From the NCBI RefSeq assembly GCF_001695835.1, contig NZ_MBSO01000067.1:167714-231713 (forward strand): a stretch of 64,000 bases of DNA, written 5' to 3'. Below the pieces are notes generated by a model. It searched no databases. It was not told the origin of the DNA and saw only the letters and a list, made by a program, of their open reading frames with translations. The stretch's first letter is position 1; each line of letters opens with the position of its first letter. Source of the DNA: Ensifer sp. LC11 (lineage in GTDB: Bacteria > Pseudomonadota > Alphaproteobacteria > Rhizobiales > Rhizobiaceae). The position numbers and the translations under genes were made by a program. Below are positions 9,012-18,538 of this stretch, piece after piece.

Positions 9012-9296
9012 TCAATCGATCGGCAGATCGTAGTAGTCCCTCCGGATGAGCTTCAGCGAGCGATCCGGCTCAATCACGTAGGTTTCCTGCACGAAACTGT
9101 TGCCGCTCGTGAAGCGGTGCGGAACGAGGCTGCCGACAGGTGACTTGGTCAGTTTCGTGCGCGGTTGCCCGCCATAGGTGATGCTGCCGGGGATGGGCTC
9201 AAGGTCCGGCGTGGTGCAGCCAACGACCATCAACGCAATGATTGCGAATAGACCCGACGACCGGCCGATACCGGAGATACCTCGTGCAGAGATCAT
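9012..9296 (-). CDS. Small lipoprotein of unknown function
   Basis: This 94-aa protein has a lipoprotein signal: a positively charged start (MISARGISGIGRS), a hydrophobic run, and a lipobox ending VVGC with the Cys as the lipidated residue. The mature part of about 70 residues is basic and has the pattern FVQETYVIEPDRSLKLIRRDYYDLP. The start at 9296 is set by a strong AGGAGGTG ribosome binding site 6 nt upstream; a longer in-frame version reaches back to 9362 but lacks this. I do not recognise a family. It lies between the transglycosylase and glycosyltransferase genes on the same strand. Confidence 0.75.
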   Translation of the reverse strand: MISARGISGIGRSSGLFAIIALMVVGCTTPDLEPIPGSITYGGQPRTKLTKSPVGSLVPHRFTSGNSFVQETYVIEPDRSLKLIRRDYYDLPID

Positions 9297-9424
9297 CGTC
9301 TTCACCTCCTGGCTGGGCGGCGCGACCATCGATCGCGTCGCCGTTCTTGCCACATTCTGCATCGGCGCCCAGACGGCAAATCCATGTGCCGGCTGGTCTG
9401 ATCAGCGCCTGCCGCACGCACTGG

Positions 9425-10879
9425 CTATTGCGCAGCGACCGGCTCCGCGCCGACGCCCTTCGCCGCCGCAGCGTCAGCGTCATGTGCTGCAAGCAGGCTG
9501 TAGGCGATATAGTACTTGTAGATGTTGCTCACATACTGAACGGTCTCGCGCCCGACGATGGCGGCAGCTGCGTTCTCAACATTGCCGAACCAGAGGTTCG
9601 GATCGAGCCCCATGTCCTTGGCCTTCGCCCGGAACTTGCGCAGATTTCCCGGCCCGGCATTGTAGGCCGCGAACGCGAACAGCAGCTGATCTCGCGGCGT
9701 GATCTCAGGATCGTTGATATAGGTATCGACGAGGTAGCGAAGATACTTCGATCCAGCCTCGACATTGAGATCCTCGTCCTTGTCGATGCCGCGAATATTG
9801 ACCGATTTGTCCGCCGCGGTCGAAGGCAGGAGCTGCATGATGCCGACGGCACCGCGATGGCTGCGGCGCGACTGATCAAGCTGCGATTCCTGATAGCCCT
9901 GCGCCATCAACATCAGATGATCGAAGGAATAGGTGGTACCGTGCTTGCGGAAGATCTCCACAAGTTGCTTGAAGCGTTCGATGTCATCTGGCGCATAGGC
10001 GCGCTTCAGCATCTTGTCACCCTTGTAATAGGTGTTCTTCAGGGTGTTGCCGAAGGTCGTGCCGACCCGATGGGTCTTGACGAAATCGTTGAGGGCGGCC
10101 TTGAGCTTTGGGCTGTCCTTGCGGATCGCCCAGGCGATCTGGCCATGGTCGGAGACCACGATATCGTCGCGCACCTTGAGATCTGTGAAAACCGTTGCCC
10201 AGATATCCGCCTTGTATTTGTCGACCACCGTCCACGGCAACAGACCCGCGTTGATCATCTCGAGGAGGTCTTCATCCTCGAGGTTCTCATCCATGTCCTT
10301 CAGCGCGATCGGCGCACGCCCCGCCTTTTCGAAGTTCGCGCTGAGTGCCGCCAGATGCTCATAGTAACTGCTTGAGCGGCGCACGTGGATCTCCTTGCCG
10401 CTCATATCGTCCAGGCTGGCAATTGCCGGCGACGAAGGCCCCGTGACCAGAACCTCCTTGGCTTCGGCAAACAGCGGATCGGTGAAGTCCACCTTGGCAA
10501 GGCGGGTCTCGGTGATCGTCAGGTTGGCCATGACGATGTCGCCGAGGCCATCTTCGAGCGCCGACAGGAGCTTTGCCCGCGGCATGGGCACGAAGCCGAC
10601 GCGGATCTTGTCGATCTGCTTCTTGCGCCCTTTGTTGAGCTCATTTTCGAGCGCCATGCCAAAGTCGACAGCGGTCCCCAGCTGCTGGCCGCGGTCGATG
10701 AAGTAGATCGTCTTGCTGAAGGGGACGATGATGCGAACGACGCGACGCTTTTCCATGTCGTCGAAGTCGTCCGTGTGGGGAACGAGCATCGAGCGGAGGA
10801 ATTGTTCGCTCGATTGTGCCCAAGCGTTGCCGCCACCAACGAACAACAGGATCAATATTCCGAACAAAAGCCGTTTCAT
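9425..10879 (-). CDS. mltF: MltF-like membrane-bound lytic transglycosylase
   Basis: This 484-aa protein has two domains. A signal sequence (MKRLLFGILILLFVGGGNAWA) leads into an extracellular solute-binding family 3 domain (about 40-290) and then a C-terminal SLT transglycosylase domain with the catalytic Glu in GYQESQLDQ and the GAVGIMQLLPSTA motif. This is the MltF architecture: the enzyme cleaves the MurNAc-GlcNAc bond of peptidoglycan to give 1,6-anhydro ends, and the SBP-like domain regulates it. I start it at 10879, where the signal peptide begins. It lies 43 nt downstream of the mechanosensitive-channel gene, so the two are probably cotranscribed as an envelope-stress pair. Confidence 0.88.
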   Translation of the reverse strand: MKRLLFGILILLFVGGGNAWAQSSEQFLRSMLVPHTDDFDDMEKRRVVRIIVPFSKTIYFIDRGQQLGTAVDFGMALENELNKGRKKQIDKIRVGFVPMPRAKLLSALEDGLGDIVMANLTITETRLAKVDFTDPLFAEAKEVLVTGPSSPAIASLDDMSGKEIHVRRSSSYYEHLAALSANFEKAGRAPIALKDMDENLEDEDLLEMINAGLLPWTVVDKYKADIWATVFTDLKVRDDIVVSDHGQIAWAIRKDSPKLKAALNDFVKTHRVGTTFGNTLKNTYYKGDKMLKRAYAPDDIERFKQLVEIFRKHGTTYSFDHLMLMAQGYQESQLDQSRRSHRGAVGIMQLLPSTAADKSVNIRGIDKDEDLNVEAGSKYLRYLVDTYINDPEITPRDQLLFAFAAYNAGPGNLRKFRAKAKDMGLDPNLWFGNVENAAAAIVGRETVQYVSNIYKYYIAYSLLAAHDADAAAAKGVGAEPVAAQ

Positions 10880-10922
10880 GCTGACCTGCCCAGCCCAGGG
10901 AACCCTTGTCGACCAGTCCAAA

Positions 10923-13055
10923 CTATTCCTGCGGCGGGCCGCCCTCGCCAAGCGCGGCCGCAGCGTTCTTCTTTGCGATCGCGTCGCGGGTTGCCGCGGC
11001 CGCGGCGGCAGATTGCTGCTGCTCGTCGCCCGCCACCTGCACCGTCGGCGAGGCGAAGTTGATGCCGTTTTCCTTGAAGGCTTCCTTGATCATGACCTGG
11101 GCCCGACGTCTGACCTGGGTCTGGCTTCCCGGCTTCGTCTTCATGGCGAAACTCAAGGTCATCCCATAGTCGCCAAAATTCTCGACGCCCTTCATCTTGA
11201 CCGTTTCCAGGATCAGCGGCCCGATATCCGGATCCTCGAGCAGTTTGGCGCCGATGCCCTTTACCACCTTCTTCACCTTGGCGACGTCGGCATCGAAAGA
11301 GACGTTGATCAGGAACTTGTCGATCACCCAGTCTCGGCTCATGTTCTGCACCGCCCCGAGCGACCCGAAAGGCACGGTAAAGACCGGGCCGCGATGGTGC
11401 CTGAGCTTGACGGAGCGGATGCTGAAGGATTCGACCGTGCCCTTGTAGCTGCCACTCTGGATGTATTCCCCGATCCGGAAGGCGTCGTCCATCATGTAAA
11501 AGATGCCGCTGATGACGTCCTTGACCAGGGTCTGCGACCCGAAGCCGATCGCCACGCCGAAAACACCGGCGCCGGCAATCAGCGGGCCGATCTCCACGCC
11601 GAGGCCGGACAGCACCATCAGCACCGCCACCACCGCAATGAACGCCGCGAGGAAGTTGCGCAGGATCGGCAGCAAGGTCAGCAGCCGCGTGTTGCGGGCA
11701 AGTTCCGCCGGATCGTCGGGCACGTGGCGGGCCTGCTTCATGCGCAGATTGATGAAGCCCTTCGCGAGCTGCCAGACGAGGTCCGCCGCCAGCAGGATGA
11801 CGACACCAGCCAACACCCCTCGGACAACCCGATTGAAGGCGTCGTCCTCCATCATTGCCGTGGCACTGACCTTGAAGACGAGCGCCAGCCAGCCGGCGGC
11901 CAGAGCGATGACCAGCAGCCGCGCGCCGCGCTCGATGAAGATGTTGCGCATGACACGCGTCTCCTCTTCGGCAGAAGCGTCCAGCAACGTCTTGGTGAAG
12001 GCACTGGTAAAACGCAGCAGCGGCGGCAAGCCGATCACATAGAGGCCGATCCAGAACAGGACGTCCATGCCGGCGACCCAGAGGAGCCAAAGGACGATCA
12101 GAAAGGCGATCAAGAGTACGTTGCCGACGATACGGCGCGAACGGGTGACAGCACCCACAGGGCGCCGCACCACTGTGAGAACTCCGAGTGCCAGCACCAC
12201 CAGCCCCAGGATGGCGGTGATGAGGCTACGCACATCGGTGGAGATGGAGAGTGCCCGCATCGCATCGCCGACGCCCCAGACGAGCGCCGCGGCGGCAATC
12301 AACCACAGGCAGTGACGATGCCAGAAGCGGGCCTCGTCCGTCGTCAGCGACAGATATCCAGCTCGCCCGTCCGCGCTTCCCTCGTTGACCGGGCCGCCGG
12401 TCAGAACGGCCGATGCGATGATCATCAGCAGGCGGGCACCGATCCAGGCGCCAAGCAGCGGCGCAATCGTCGTCTCAAGCCGCGTCGGCCAATCGGCGAT
12501 GGCAAGTACGGACATGCTGGCCGCCGCAAACACGATCAGCGGCAGAACGCGTGTGAGCATCGTTCGGGCCGGCCCCGTCAGCACGGCGCCCCGCAGGCTG
12601 CGCCTGAGCAGCCAGCGCAGGAGATACTCGGCGCCGTAGCCGATCAGCAGAATGAAAAAGAACCCTTTGAGGATGGGCGCCGCGCCGTGGCTCTCCATAT
12701 CGCCGGCCAGGCGTTCCCGCGCTGCCTGCATTTCCGGAAAAACGCGCGGAACCGCATTGCCGATACCCGTCAGGTGTCGCCTGATTTCGGCCGTCCACCG
12801 AGCGACGACGCCTGTAGCCGGCGTCTCTGTTGCGGGTGCCGTCGCCGGAGCTGCCGGCGCCTGTTTCGTAGACAGCCATTGCTTCACCTCCGGATCGTCG
12901 AGAAGCTGGATCAGCTGCTGGACCTTGGCGGGCGGCGCGGCAGTCGCCGCATCCTGCGCCAAGGCCGGCAGGGCCGGTCCGACGAGGATGAACAGAAGCG
13001 TAAGGAAACCGAGGACCGGCTCCAGCAGACGACGCGACAACCCGACACAACCCAT
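10923..13055 (-). CDS. MscS-family mechanosensitive ion channel
   Basis: This protein of about 710 residues has a signal sequence (MGCVGLSRRLLEPVLGFLTLLFILVG), a periplasmic N-terminal region, roughly ten hydrophobic segments, and the conserved MscS core near the C-terminus: a glycine/alanine-rich pore helix (IAGAGVFGVAIGFGSQTLVKDVISGIFYMMDD) followed by the beta domain (VESFSIRSVKLRHHRGPVFTVPFG). Such channels open on membrane tension and release solutes during osmotic downshock. The C-terminus is low-complexity (Ala/Gln/Lys). I place the start at the ATG at 13055, after a GGGGGTG site, rather than at a GTG at 13097 that precedes the signal peptide. Confidence 0.88.
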   Translation of the reverse strand: MGCVGLSRRLLEPVLGFLTLLFILVGPALPALAQDAATAAPPAKVQQLIQLLDDPEVKQWLSTKQAPAAPATAPATETPATGVVARWTAEIRRHLTGIGNAVPRVFPEMQAARERLAGDMESHGAAPILKGFFFILLIGYGAEYLLRWLLRRSLRGAVLTGPARTMLTRVLPLIVFAAASMSVLAIADWPTRLETTIAPLLGAWIGARLLMIIASAVLTGGPVNEGSADGRAGYLSLTTDEARFWHRHCLWLIAAAALVWGVGDAMRALSISTDVRSLITAILGLVVLALGVLTVVRRPVGAVTRSRRIVGNVLLIAFLIVLWLLWVAGMDVLFWIGLYVIGLPPLLRFTSAFTKTLLDASAEEETRVMRNIFIERGARLLVIALAAGWLALVFKVSATAMMEDDAFNRVVRGVLAGVVILLAADLVWQLAKGFINLRMKQARHVPDDPAELARNTRLLTLLPILRNFLAAFIAVVAVLMVLSGLGVEIGPLIAGAGVFGVAIGFGSQTLVKDVISGIFYMMDDAFRIGEYIQSGSYKGTVESFSIRSVKLRHHRGPVFTVPFGSLGAVQNMSRDWVIDKFLINVSFDADVAKVKKVVKGIGAKLLEDPDIGPLILETVKMKGVENFGDYGMTLSFAMKTKPGSQTQVRRRAQVMIKEAFKENGINFASPTVQVAGDEQQQSAAAAAATRDAIAKKNAAAALGEGGPPQE

Positions 13056-13162
13056 TCTCAGCACCCCCGCCGATCGTGACGATCCCCCGACCGACACATT
13101 TTAACCCATACGAAAGCTAGCATACCCGCGGGCAATTTCGTCAATGTTCGTTCACGATGGCA

Positions 13163-15718
13163 TCAACGGCGCCGGAATCCGCCGCCGCCATGGAAGCCAC
13201 CGCCACCGAAGCCTCCCCCTCCGTGGAAACCGCCGCCACCGCCGCCAAAGCCGCCACCGCCGTGGAAACCTCCGCCGCCGTAGCCGCCCCCACCGAAGCC
13301 ACCCGGGCGGTCGAAGCCCCCGGCACCCCCGGTCGGGAAGTTCAACGGTCGCTGATCGAAGGACTGGCGCTCGAAGGAGCGCTGATTGCCAAGTTGCCGC
13401 CCGATGTTGTCGATCGCCAGATGATCCGGCGCGCGATCACCCGTGGTGATCCGCTCGTTAAGGTTCTGGGCGGCATCAGGATGCCTGGTGACGAATTGTT
13501 GTCCCGCCGTCGCCCGGTCCTGGATCGATGGCTTCTGAACAGGCTGCCAGCCGTCAGGCGTGTGCTTCTGCCATTGCCCGTCGTCACGGCGATAGATGTT
13601 CCCGTCGCGCCCGGCATAGACGTCACCGCCCTTGCCGCCGGCGACAAAGCCGTGGTTCCCGTCAGACGTCCGCCAATGGACGCCGCCACCACTTGCCGTC
13701 GAGCCGCCACTGATGCGCGCAAAGTCGGAGCCATGCTTGACCGATGCCGTGCCCCAGCTGCCATAGACATTGTGCCCGCCGCGTGCGATCGCCGCGTTGC
13801 CGGTGCGCGGATTGTAGGCGGCGACAAAGCCACGATCTCCATTCGGCCCGTAGCCGACGGCGCCGCGAACATAGGTGCCGGTGCGCGGATTGTAGGCGGC
13901 CCCTGCAGCGATGCCACGATAAGGCCCATAGGCATAACCATAGCGGCCGAAGGTACCGACGGCCGGATTGTAGAAAGCACCGACGCCATAGGTCACCGGG
14001 GTCGGATAATAGGGCCAGTAGCCGCCGCCAGCCCAGCCATAGTCCCAGTAGTCGTCATAGTACCAGCCGGTGCCATAGACGAACGTATCCCAGGCGAGAT
14101 AGGCACCGAGATACCCCATCGTGTACCCGAACCAGACGGCGTCGGGCTCGGTGTCGTAGATACGAACGTAAGTGGCATTGTAGACCGGGGACGACGGCGG
14201 AATGGTATAGATCTCGTCCGGGACCGCCTTGGCGACGCTGAACGGCCCCGCCGGCGCAGCGCCGACGAACCAGACGCCGTCCTTCAGCGCGAAATATTTG
14301 TCGCCGACCTTGATGACCGTCTCGTTCGTGTTGACGGCGTAGGTCAGCGACGTGCCGTCGATCTTCTCAAATTTCGGATCGCCGCTATAGGCGACGTCCA
14401 CCTTGACCGAGCCGTCGAGCGCGACGCGCGCCTTTTCCGGAATGCTCGCCTTCAGCCGTGCCTCGGCGTTTTCCGACGTGCCCGGCACGGATGAGCGTAC
14501 AGTGTAATAGGCCGCATCCTGCGGAATGTTCTGGAAGTCGTCCGGAAGCTTGGGCGTCGCAAAGGTCCAGGGGCCATCGAGAGACGCGGCTGCGAACCAG
14601 CGGCCGGAGACGAGAATATACCAGTTGGAATCCGCATCGCGGTAGAAGACATCGCTCTCGCTGTTGGTCGCAACCTTCAGTCCCGTGCCCGGCACCGGCT
14701 CGAGCTTCGGCTCGCCATCGAAGACGAGCAGCTCCGAAGGCTTGTCCGTATAGATGACCTTCGGCGCGACACCGCTTGCGGCCTGAGGCGGGATCGCCGC
14801 CTTGGCGTCCTTCCAATTGTCGTCGTCCGGCAGCTTGCCGAAAATGTCCGGCAACGATGATGCGGGCTGCCAGCCCGAGGCCAGATCTTTCGATTGCAGC
14901 CATGTCTTGTCGTTGCGCAGATAGTAGGTGCTGTCTGCCTCAACCTTGAAAATATCCCAGTTGGTGTTGACCGCGAAGGAGAGCCCCTCGACGCCCTTGA
15001 CCGGCGCGAACACCGCCTTGCCGTTGGTCTGGACCAGGATCGCCGCTTGCTTGCTGACAAAGATCGGCGGCGGATCGGCCTTCAGCCCCTCGACATTGCC
15101 GAGCCGCTCATAGTCGGCAAGGCTCGCCGTCAGTTTGTTTTCCGACACCGTGATCGTTCCAACGGGCATCAACTTGCCGACGTCCAGCGCGAGGTCCGCC
15201 AGTTCCTTTCTGTCCAGAACCGAAAAGTTGATCTCCGTCATCTTGATGTCCGAAACGACGACCTGGCCGGCCGCGCTGTCGGCATCGGTCTTGCCGGTGA
15301 CACCGATGACGCCGTAGATCGGCTTGGCGTCGTCGGACTTCTTGTATTCGGCAGCGATCAGCGCATCGAGTTCGGTGAAATCCTTCCACGCGTTGATCTG
15401 CGGTTGATAGAGCGTGATGGTCGCGCCGCTGTCGGTCGTAAAGGCGCGCGGCCAACCGAGCCCCTTGGGATCGGCATCGTTCAGATACTTGCCGCTGACG
15501 AAGCCGTTCTGGCCGTTGACGCTCACGGCGCACCAGGTGCCGGCATCGTCGCATTCCTTGACGTCGACGTTTGCACCCTCCGCGATCGTGCCGAGACTGT
15601 CGAAGCCGGTTCCCGGTCCTTCCCGGAAATTGACGGATGCGCTCGTCGTTGCCGGGCCGGCTTCAGCCGGTGCTGAGGCCATTGCGAGAAGGGTCAAGGC
15701 AAGTGTCAATCTGCGCAT
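13163..15718 (-). CDS. Large secreted SH3 / Gly-rich repeat protein
   Basis: This 851-aa exported protein starts with the signal peptide MRRLTLALTLLAMASAPAEA. An SH3b-like domain follows (about 25-80: SVNFREGPGTGFDSLGTIAE, then GQNGFVSGKYL). A long middle section of three or more imperfect repeats contains FAVNTN, YYLRNDKTW, GPWTFATPKLPDDF and related forms. Next is a Tyr/Trp/Gly-rich stretch (YYDDYWDYGWAGGGYWPYYP), copies of AAYNPRTG, and a C-terminal tail made almost wholly of GGGGF/GGGGFHGGGG units. I know similar proteins in rhizobia only as hypothetical or carbohydrate-binding-like. An envelope or adhesive role is plausible. The regulatory motif at 15832 lies 114 bp upstream in gene direction. 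Confidence 0.8.
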   Translation of the reverse strand: MRRLTLALTLLAMASAPAEAGPATTSASVNFREGPGTGFDSLGTIAEGANVDVKECDDAGTWCAVSVNGQNGFVSGKYLNDADPKGLGWPRAFTTDSGATITLYQPQINAWKDFTELDALIAAEYKKSDDAKPIYGVIGVTGKTDADSAAGQVVVSDIKMTEINFSVLDRKELADLALDVGKLMPVGTITVSENKLTASLADYERLGNVEGLKADPPPIFVSKQAAILVQTNGKAVFAPVKGVEGLSFAVNTNWDIFKVEADSTYYLRNDKTWLQSKDLASGWQPASSLPDIFGKLPDDDNWKDAKAAIPPQAASGVAPKVIYTDKPSELLVFDGEPKLEPVPGTGLKVATNSESDVFYRDADSNWYILVSGRWFAAASLDGPWTFATPKLPDDFQNIPQDAAYYTVRSSVPGTSENAEARLKASIPEKARVALDGSVKVDVAYSGDPKFEKIDGTSLTYAVNTNETVIKVGDKYFALKDGVWFVGAAPAGPFSVAKAVPDEIYTIPPSSPVYNATYVRIYDTEPDAVWFGYTMGYLGAYLAWDTFVYGTGWYYDDYWDYGWAGGGYWPYYPTPVTYGVGAFYNPAVGTFGRYGYAYGPYRGIAAGAAYNPRTGTYVRGAVGYGPNGDRGFVAAYNPRTGNAAIARGGHNVYGSWGTASVKHGSDFARISGGSTASGGGVHWRTSDGNHGFVAGGKGGDVYAGRDGNIYRRDDGQWQKHTPDGWQPVQKPSIQDRATAGQQFVTRHPDAAQNLNERITTGDRAPDHLAIDNIGRQLGNQRSFERQSFDQRPLNFPTGGAGGFDRPGGFGGGGYGGGGFHGGGGFGGGGGGFHGGGGFGGGGFHGGGGFRRR
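13166..13325 (-). repeat. Gly-rich tandem coding repeat (GGGGF / GGGGFHG)
   Basis: This is the 3' end of the SH3/Gly-rich gene. It encodes a tail of repeated Gly4-Phe and His-Gly4-Phe units, seen on the + strand as recurring ccgccgccgtggaa-type triplets. It resembles glycine loops of structural or adhesive proteins. Such DNA is prone to length change by slippage. Confidence 0.7.
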
Positions 15719-16158
15719 ATCGTTCTCCGACTTCCATAGGCGATCCGAACCGGCACCCCACAACGACCTCTACCCGAAGTGGTTACCGCAAATCGGTTGA
15801 GACATAAGCAGCTTGCCCTTCGCCGGAGCGCAAGTACGTAACAGTAACGGCGAGCGTAACAGCTGAGCGTGAAGCGCATCGGGATCGGCAGATATGATCT
15901 CGGCGGCCGCATGTGATCGGTGCGAGACCGACCGAATCGCCAGCAAAAACGCTGACATCAGGTGGCGTCATGTCTGTGAGACGGCCACGTTTTCCGGCCT
16001 CTGCTTCGTTTGCGGTGATCCGCGGCCGAGCTGCGACAGGGAAACCGCCTATTACGCTGCAAATCTCTTTGTTTTAGCCCGTGGTGATTGCATCGGGGCA
16101 TTTATTCAAGCAAACTCATATGCATGATTTGACACTCCTACGTGCGGAGGAAATGCAA
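15719..16158. other. Intergenic region between divergent SH3-protein and HTH-regulator genes
   Basis: This 440-nt region holds the regulatory motif at 15832-15860. I see no plausible gene elsewhere in it. The + strand part near 16100-16158 is AT-richer than its surroundings, with a good ribosome binding site (GGAGG) for the HTH gene. The promoter of the RiPP-type locus is expected here. Confidence 0.5.
15832..15860 (-). promoter_or_regulatory. Putative operator, GTTAC direct-repeat motif, site 1
   Basis: In the direction of the SH3/Gly-rich gene the site reads CCGTTACTGTTACGTACTT, with a further upstream GTTAC 7 bp away, so it contains three direct GTTAC copies. It lies 114 bp from the gene start and matches the four other sites at 30850, 33294, 33379 and 39958 in sequence and orientation. 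The binding protein is unknown. Confidence 0.6.
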
Positions 16159-16605
16159 GTGAACACGAAAGCCCCCAGCCAGATAGATGTCTTCGTCGGT
16201 TCCCGCGTGAGGATGCGTCGGTTGATGGCCGGATTGAGCCAGGAGAAACTGGCAGACGGCCTCGGGATCACATTCCAGCAGGTGCAGAAGTACGAAAAGG
16301 GCACCAACCGTATCGGCGCGAGCCGCCTGCAGGCGATCGCCGATATCCTCGGCGTCCACCCGAGCTTCTTCTTCCAGGAGGGTGAAGACGCCGGCGCCCG
16401 CAATGGCGAGACGACGCGCGAGCCGAGCGAGATTTCCTCCTTCGTTTCGTCGAAGGAAGGTATCGCGCTCAATCGCGCCTTCCTGAAGATCACCGATCCG
16501 GTGCTGCGCAAGAAAATCATCTCATTGGTCGCTGCCGTTGCTCAGACGCCGGAGACCGAGCCCACTCGGACAGGGGCGAGCCACGCTCAGGACCTGCACG
16601 GATAA
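16159..16605 (+). CDS. XRE-family HTH regulator, PraR/PhrR-like
   Basis: This 148-aa DNA-binding protein has a Cro/C1-type HTH at about residues 9-65 (FVGSRVRMRRLMAGLSQEKL, GITFQQVQKYEKGTNRIG, LQAIADILGV). The pattern FQQVQKYEKGTNRIGASRLQ is typical of the rhizobial PraR/PhrR-type regulators. The C-terminal half has a conserved helix (LNRAFLKITDPVLRKKIISLVA) expected for this family. I prefer the GTG start at 16159 because the GGAGG site lies 8 nt upstream; an ATG at 16153 would be only 2 nt from it. The gene is the first of the RiPP-type locus, 27 nt before the SARP-like gene, and may control it. Confidence 0.85.
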   Translation: MNTKAPSQIDVFVGSRVRMRRLMAGLSQEKLADGLGITFQQVQKYEKGTNRIGASRLQAIADILGVHPSFFFQEGEDAGARNGETTREPSEISSFVSSKEGIALNRAFLKITDPVLRKKIISLVAAVAQTPETEPTRTGASHAQDLHG

Positions 16606-16632
16606 GCGTCCGCGCGCCACAGGAATGATCGG

Positions 16633-18504
16633 ATGACATTCAGACTGCAGACCCTTGGGCGCCTGCGGCTCGTCGATGCGGACGGGCGCGAGGTCGTTTT
16701 CCCCGAGAAGGGTCTGCTCGTCCTTTGTTATCTGATCGTCGGCGGGCATAGCGAGCAGTCTCGAAATGACGTCGCCAAGCTGCTGTGGGACGAGGTCGTC
16801 CCGAGCCAGGCCTTCGTCAATCTGCGCAAGACGATATCCCGTATCAGTGCGCGACAGCAGGAACTCGGCTGCCACTTCTTGAGTTTTTCGCAGTCGTCGG
16901 TGCGGCTTGATTCCAGCCGGTTGCGAAGCGATCTGGATGCCATCAGTCGCGACGTAGGCGATCCGCTGTCCCGCCTCCAATTGGCTGTAGAAACGTTACA
17001 GGAGGACTTCCTCAGGGATCTGAGATCCCAGGGGCAGGCGCTGCACAGCTGGATCGAGCGGCAACGCGGCGAACACATGGAATTCTTGCGCGAGAGCCTG
17101 CTGCTCGCCGCGCCGGAAGCGACAAACGGCCACCGCAAATTGGTCAAGACGGCAGCGACCCGGCTGCTTGAGCGCAATCCCCTCGATGAAGACGTACGCA
17201 AGATCCTCGCTCAGGCGTTTCAGCTCGAAGGCAATCACTTCGAAGCGCGGGCTGTCTCGCATGTCGGCGTGCCGGCGGTGGCAATCGGGCCGGAATGGCG
17301 ACCGGCTTCGGTGATGTCTATCCCGGCGTCGGAGCCGGCCGTCGACATGCGCCCGCCCCGCGTCGTGCTCCTGCCGCCAAACAACGGAACGATCGACAGC
17401 CCGGCAACTCAGTTTGCGAGCGCCTTGATCGAAGATGTCACGATCGGTCTCTGCGCGCTTCGCTCAGTTTCGGTAATTGCCCCCTACACGGCGGCCCAGA
17501 TCAGCCTCCAGGCCGACAAGGCGAACACATACCAGAAGCACGCGATCAGCTATATTCTCGACACACGCCTGACGGACGAGGGCAACCGGCTGACGCTCTT
17601 CACGCAGCTGATCTTCTTTGCCAACGACGAGGTGATCTGGGCCGATCGCTTCAATCTCGATGGCGACGGATTGATGACCTCGCGACGGGAGATTGCCCGC
17701 CAGATCGCGCTTGCCATCGCCAGTCAGGTGGAGCGCAACGAGACGCACCGGAAAACCTACGAGACCAATGTCGGCTCCTATCGCAGTTTCCTCCTGGGGC
17801 AGCGCTATCTCAAGCAGCTCAATCTTCCCGAAGTACGGCGCGCTCGCAAAAGTTTCCGCGAAGCGCTCTACCAGAATGGCGACTTCGCACCGGCAATGAG
17901 CGGCCTGGCGCGCAGCTACTTTGTCGAATGGCTGCTGACGGCGCGCGGCGACGGCGAGCTGCTGGCACTTGCCGAGCGGCACGCGCGTGACGCGGTCGTC
18001 GCCGACGACACGCTGGCGACGGGCTACCGCGAGCTCGGCGTCGTGAAGCTCTATCTCCGGCAGTTCGACGAGAGCATGGAGTTCCACGACAAGGCGGAGG
18101 CGCTGAGCCCGCAACATGCCAATGTGATCGCAAGCTATGCCGATACGCTGGTGCAGGCGTCGAGGCCGGAAGGCGGGCTGCGCAAGATCCAGGCAGCGCT
18201 CGACCTCAACCCGATCGCACCGGATGAATATTTCTGGACCGCGGCCGGAGCCAGCTACTCGCTCGGCCAATACGAACAGGCGATCGCCTACATCGAGCGC
18301 ATGCGCGATCCCACCCCGGCCGACCGGTTGTCGGCCGCGAGCTGGGGCATGCTTGGCAACCGGAAGAAGGCGCGCCAGTTCGTACGCAAGACTTTTGATG
18401 TCCACCCCGATTTTGACCTCGACAAATGGATCGCGATCGTCCCCTTTAGGGAAGAATGGCAGCGAATCCACTATTGCGAGGGCCTGCGCAAAGCAGGCTT
18501 CTGA
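16633..18504 (+). CDS. SARP-like transcriptional regulator with TolB-like and TPR domains
   Basis: This 623-aa regulator begins with a winged-helix plus BTAD-like N-terminus (about 1-210: MTFRLQTLGRLRLVDADGRE, LLVLCYLIV, LVKTAATRLLERNPLDEDVR, the layout of SARP activators). A TolB-like segment follows (about 240-370, LPPNNGTIDSPATQFASALIE then YILDTRLTDEGNRLTLF), and then several TPR repeats (about 380-600). SARP proteins usually activate secondary-metabolite operons by binding direct repeats upstream of promoters. It ends only 34 nt before the candidate precursor gene, in the same direction, so it most likely regulates or is co-expressed with the YcaO-TfuA genes. The combination of SARP, TolB-like and TPR in one chain is common in Rhizobiales, with little experimental work that I know of. 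Confidence 0.82.
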   Translation: MTFRLQTLGRLRLVDADGREVVFPEKGLLVLCYLIVGGHSEQSRNDVAKLLWDEVVPSQAFVNLRKTISRISARQQELGCHFLSFSQSSVRLDSSRLRSDLDAISRDVGDPLSRLQLAVETLQEDFLRDLRSQGQALHSWIERQRGEHMEFLRESLLLAAPEATNGHRKLVKTAATRLLERNPLDEDVRKILAQAFQLEGNHFEARAVSHVGVPAVAIGPEWRPASVMSIPASEPAVDMRPPRVVLLPPNNGTIDSPATQFASALIEDVTIGLCALRSVSVIAPYTAAQISLQADKANTYQKHAISYILDTRLTDEGNRLTLFTQLIFFANDEVIWADRFNLDGDGLMTSRREIARQIALAIASQVERNETHRKTYETNVGSYRSFLLGQRYLKQLNLPEVRRARKSFREALYQNGDFAPAMSGLARSYFVEWLLTARGDGELLALAERHARDAVVADDTLATGYRELGVVKLYLRQFDESMEFHDKAEALSPQHANVIASYADTLVQASRPEGGLRKIQAALDLNPIAPDEYFWTAAGASYSLGQYEQAIAYIERMRDPTPADRLSAASWGMLGNRKKARQFVRKTFDVHPDFDLDKWIAIVPFREEWQRIHYCEGLRKAGF

Positions 18505-18538
18505 TATTCACGTCAAGCAACAACACAAGGAGGGGCAA

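Noticed and set aside
10713..13079. 788-codon open frame on the plus strand opposite the MscS gene
   Set aside because: Very rich in Arg, Gln, Asp and His without motifs; the opposite strand has a clear channel protein.
13166..13325. Repetitive block that could be taken for a CRISPR-like or minisatellite array
   Set aside because: It is in frame and encodes the Gly4-Phe tail; there are no spacers of even length.
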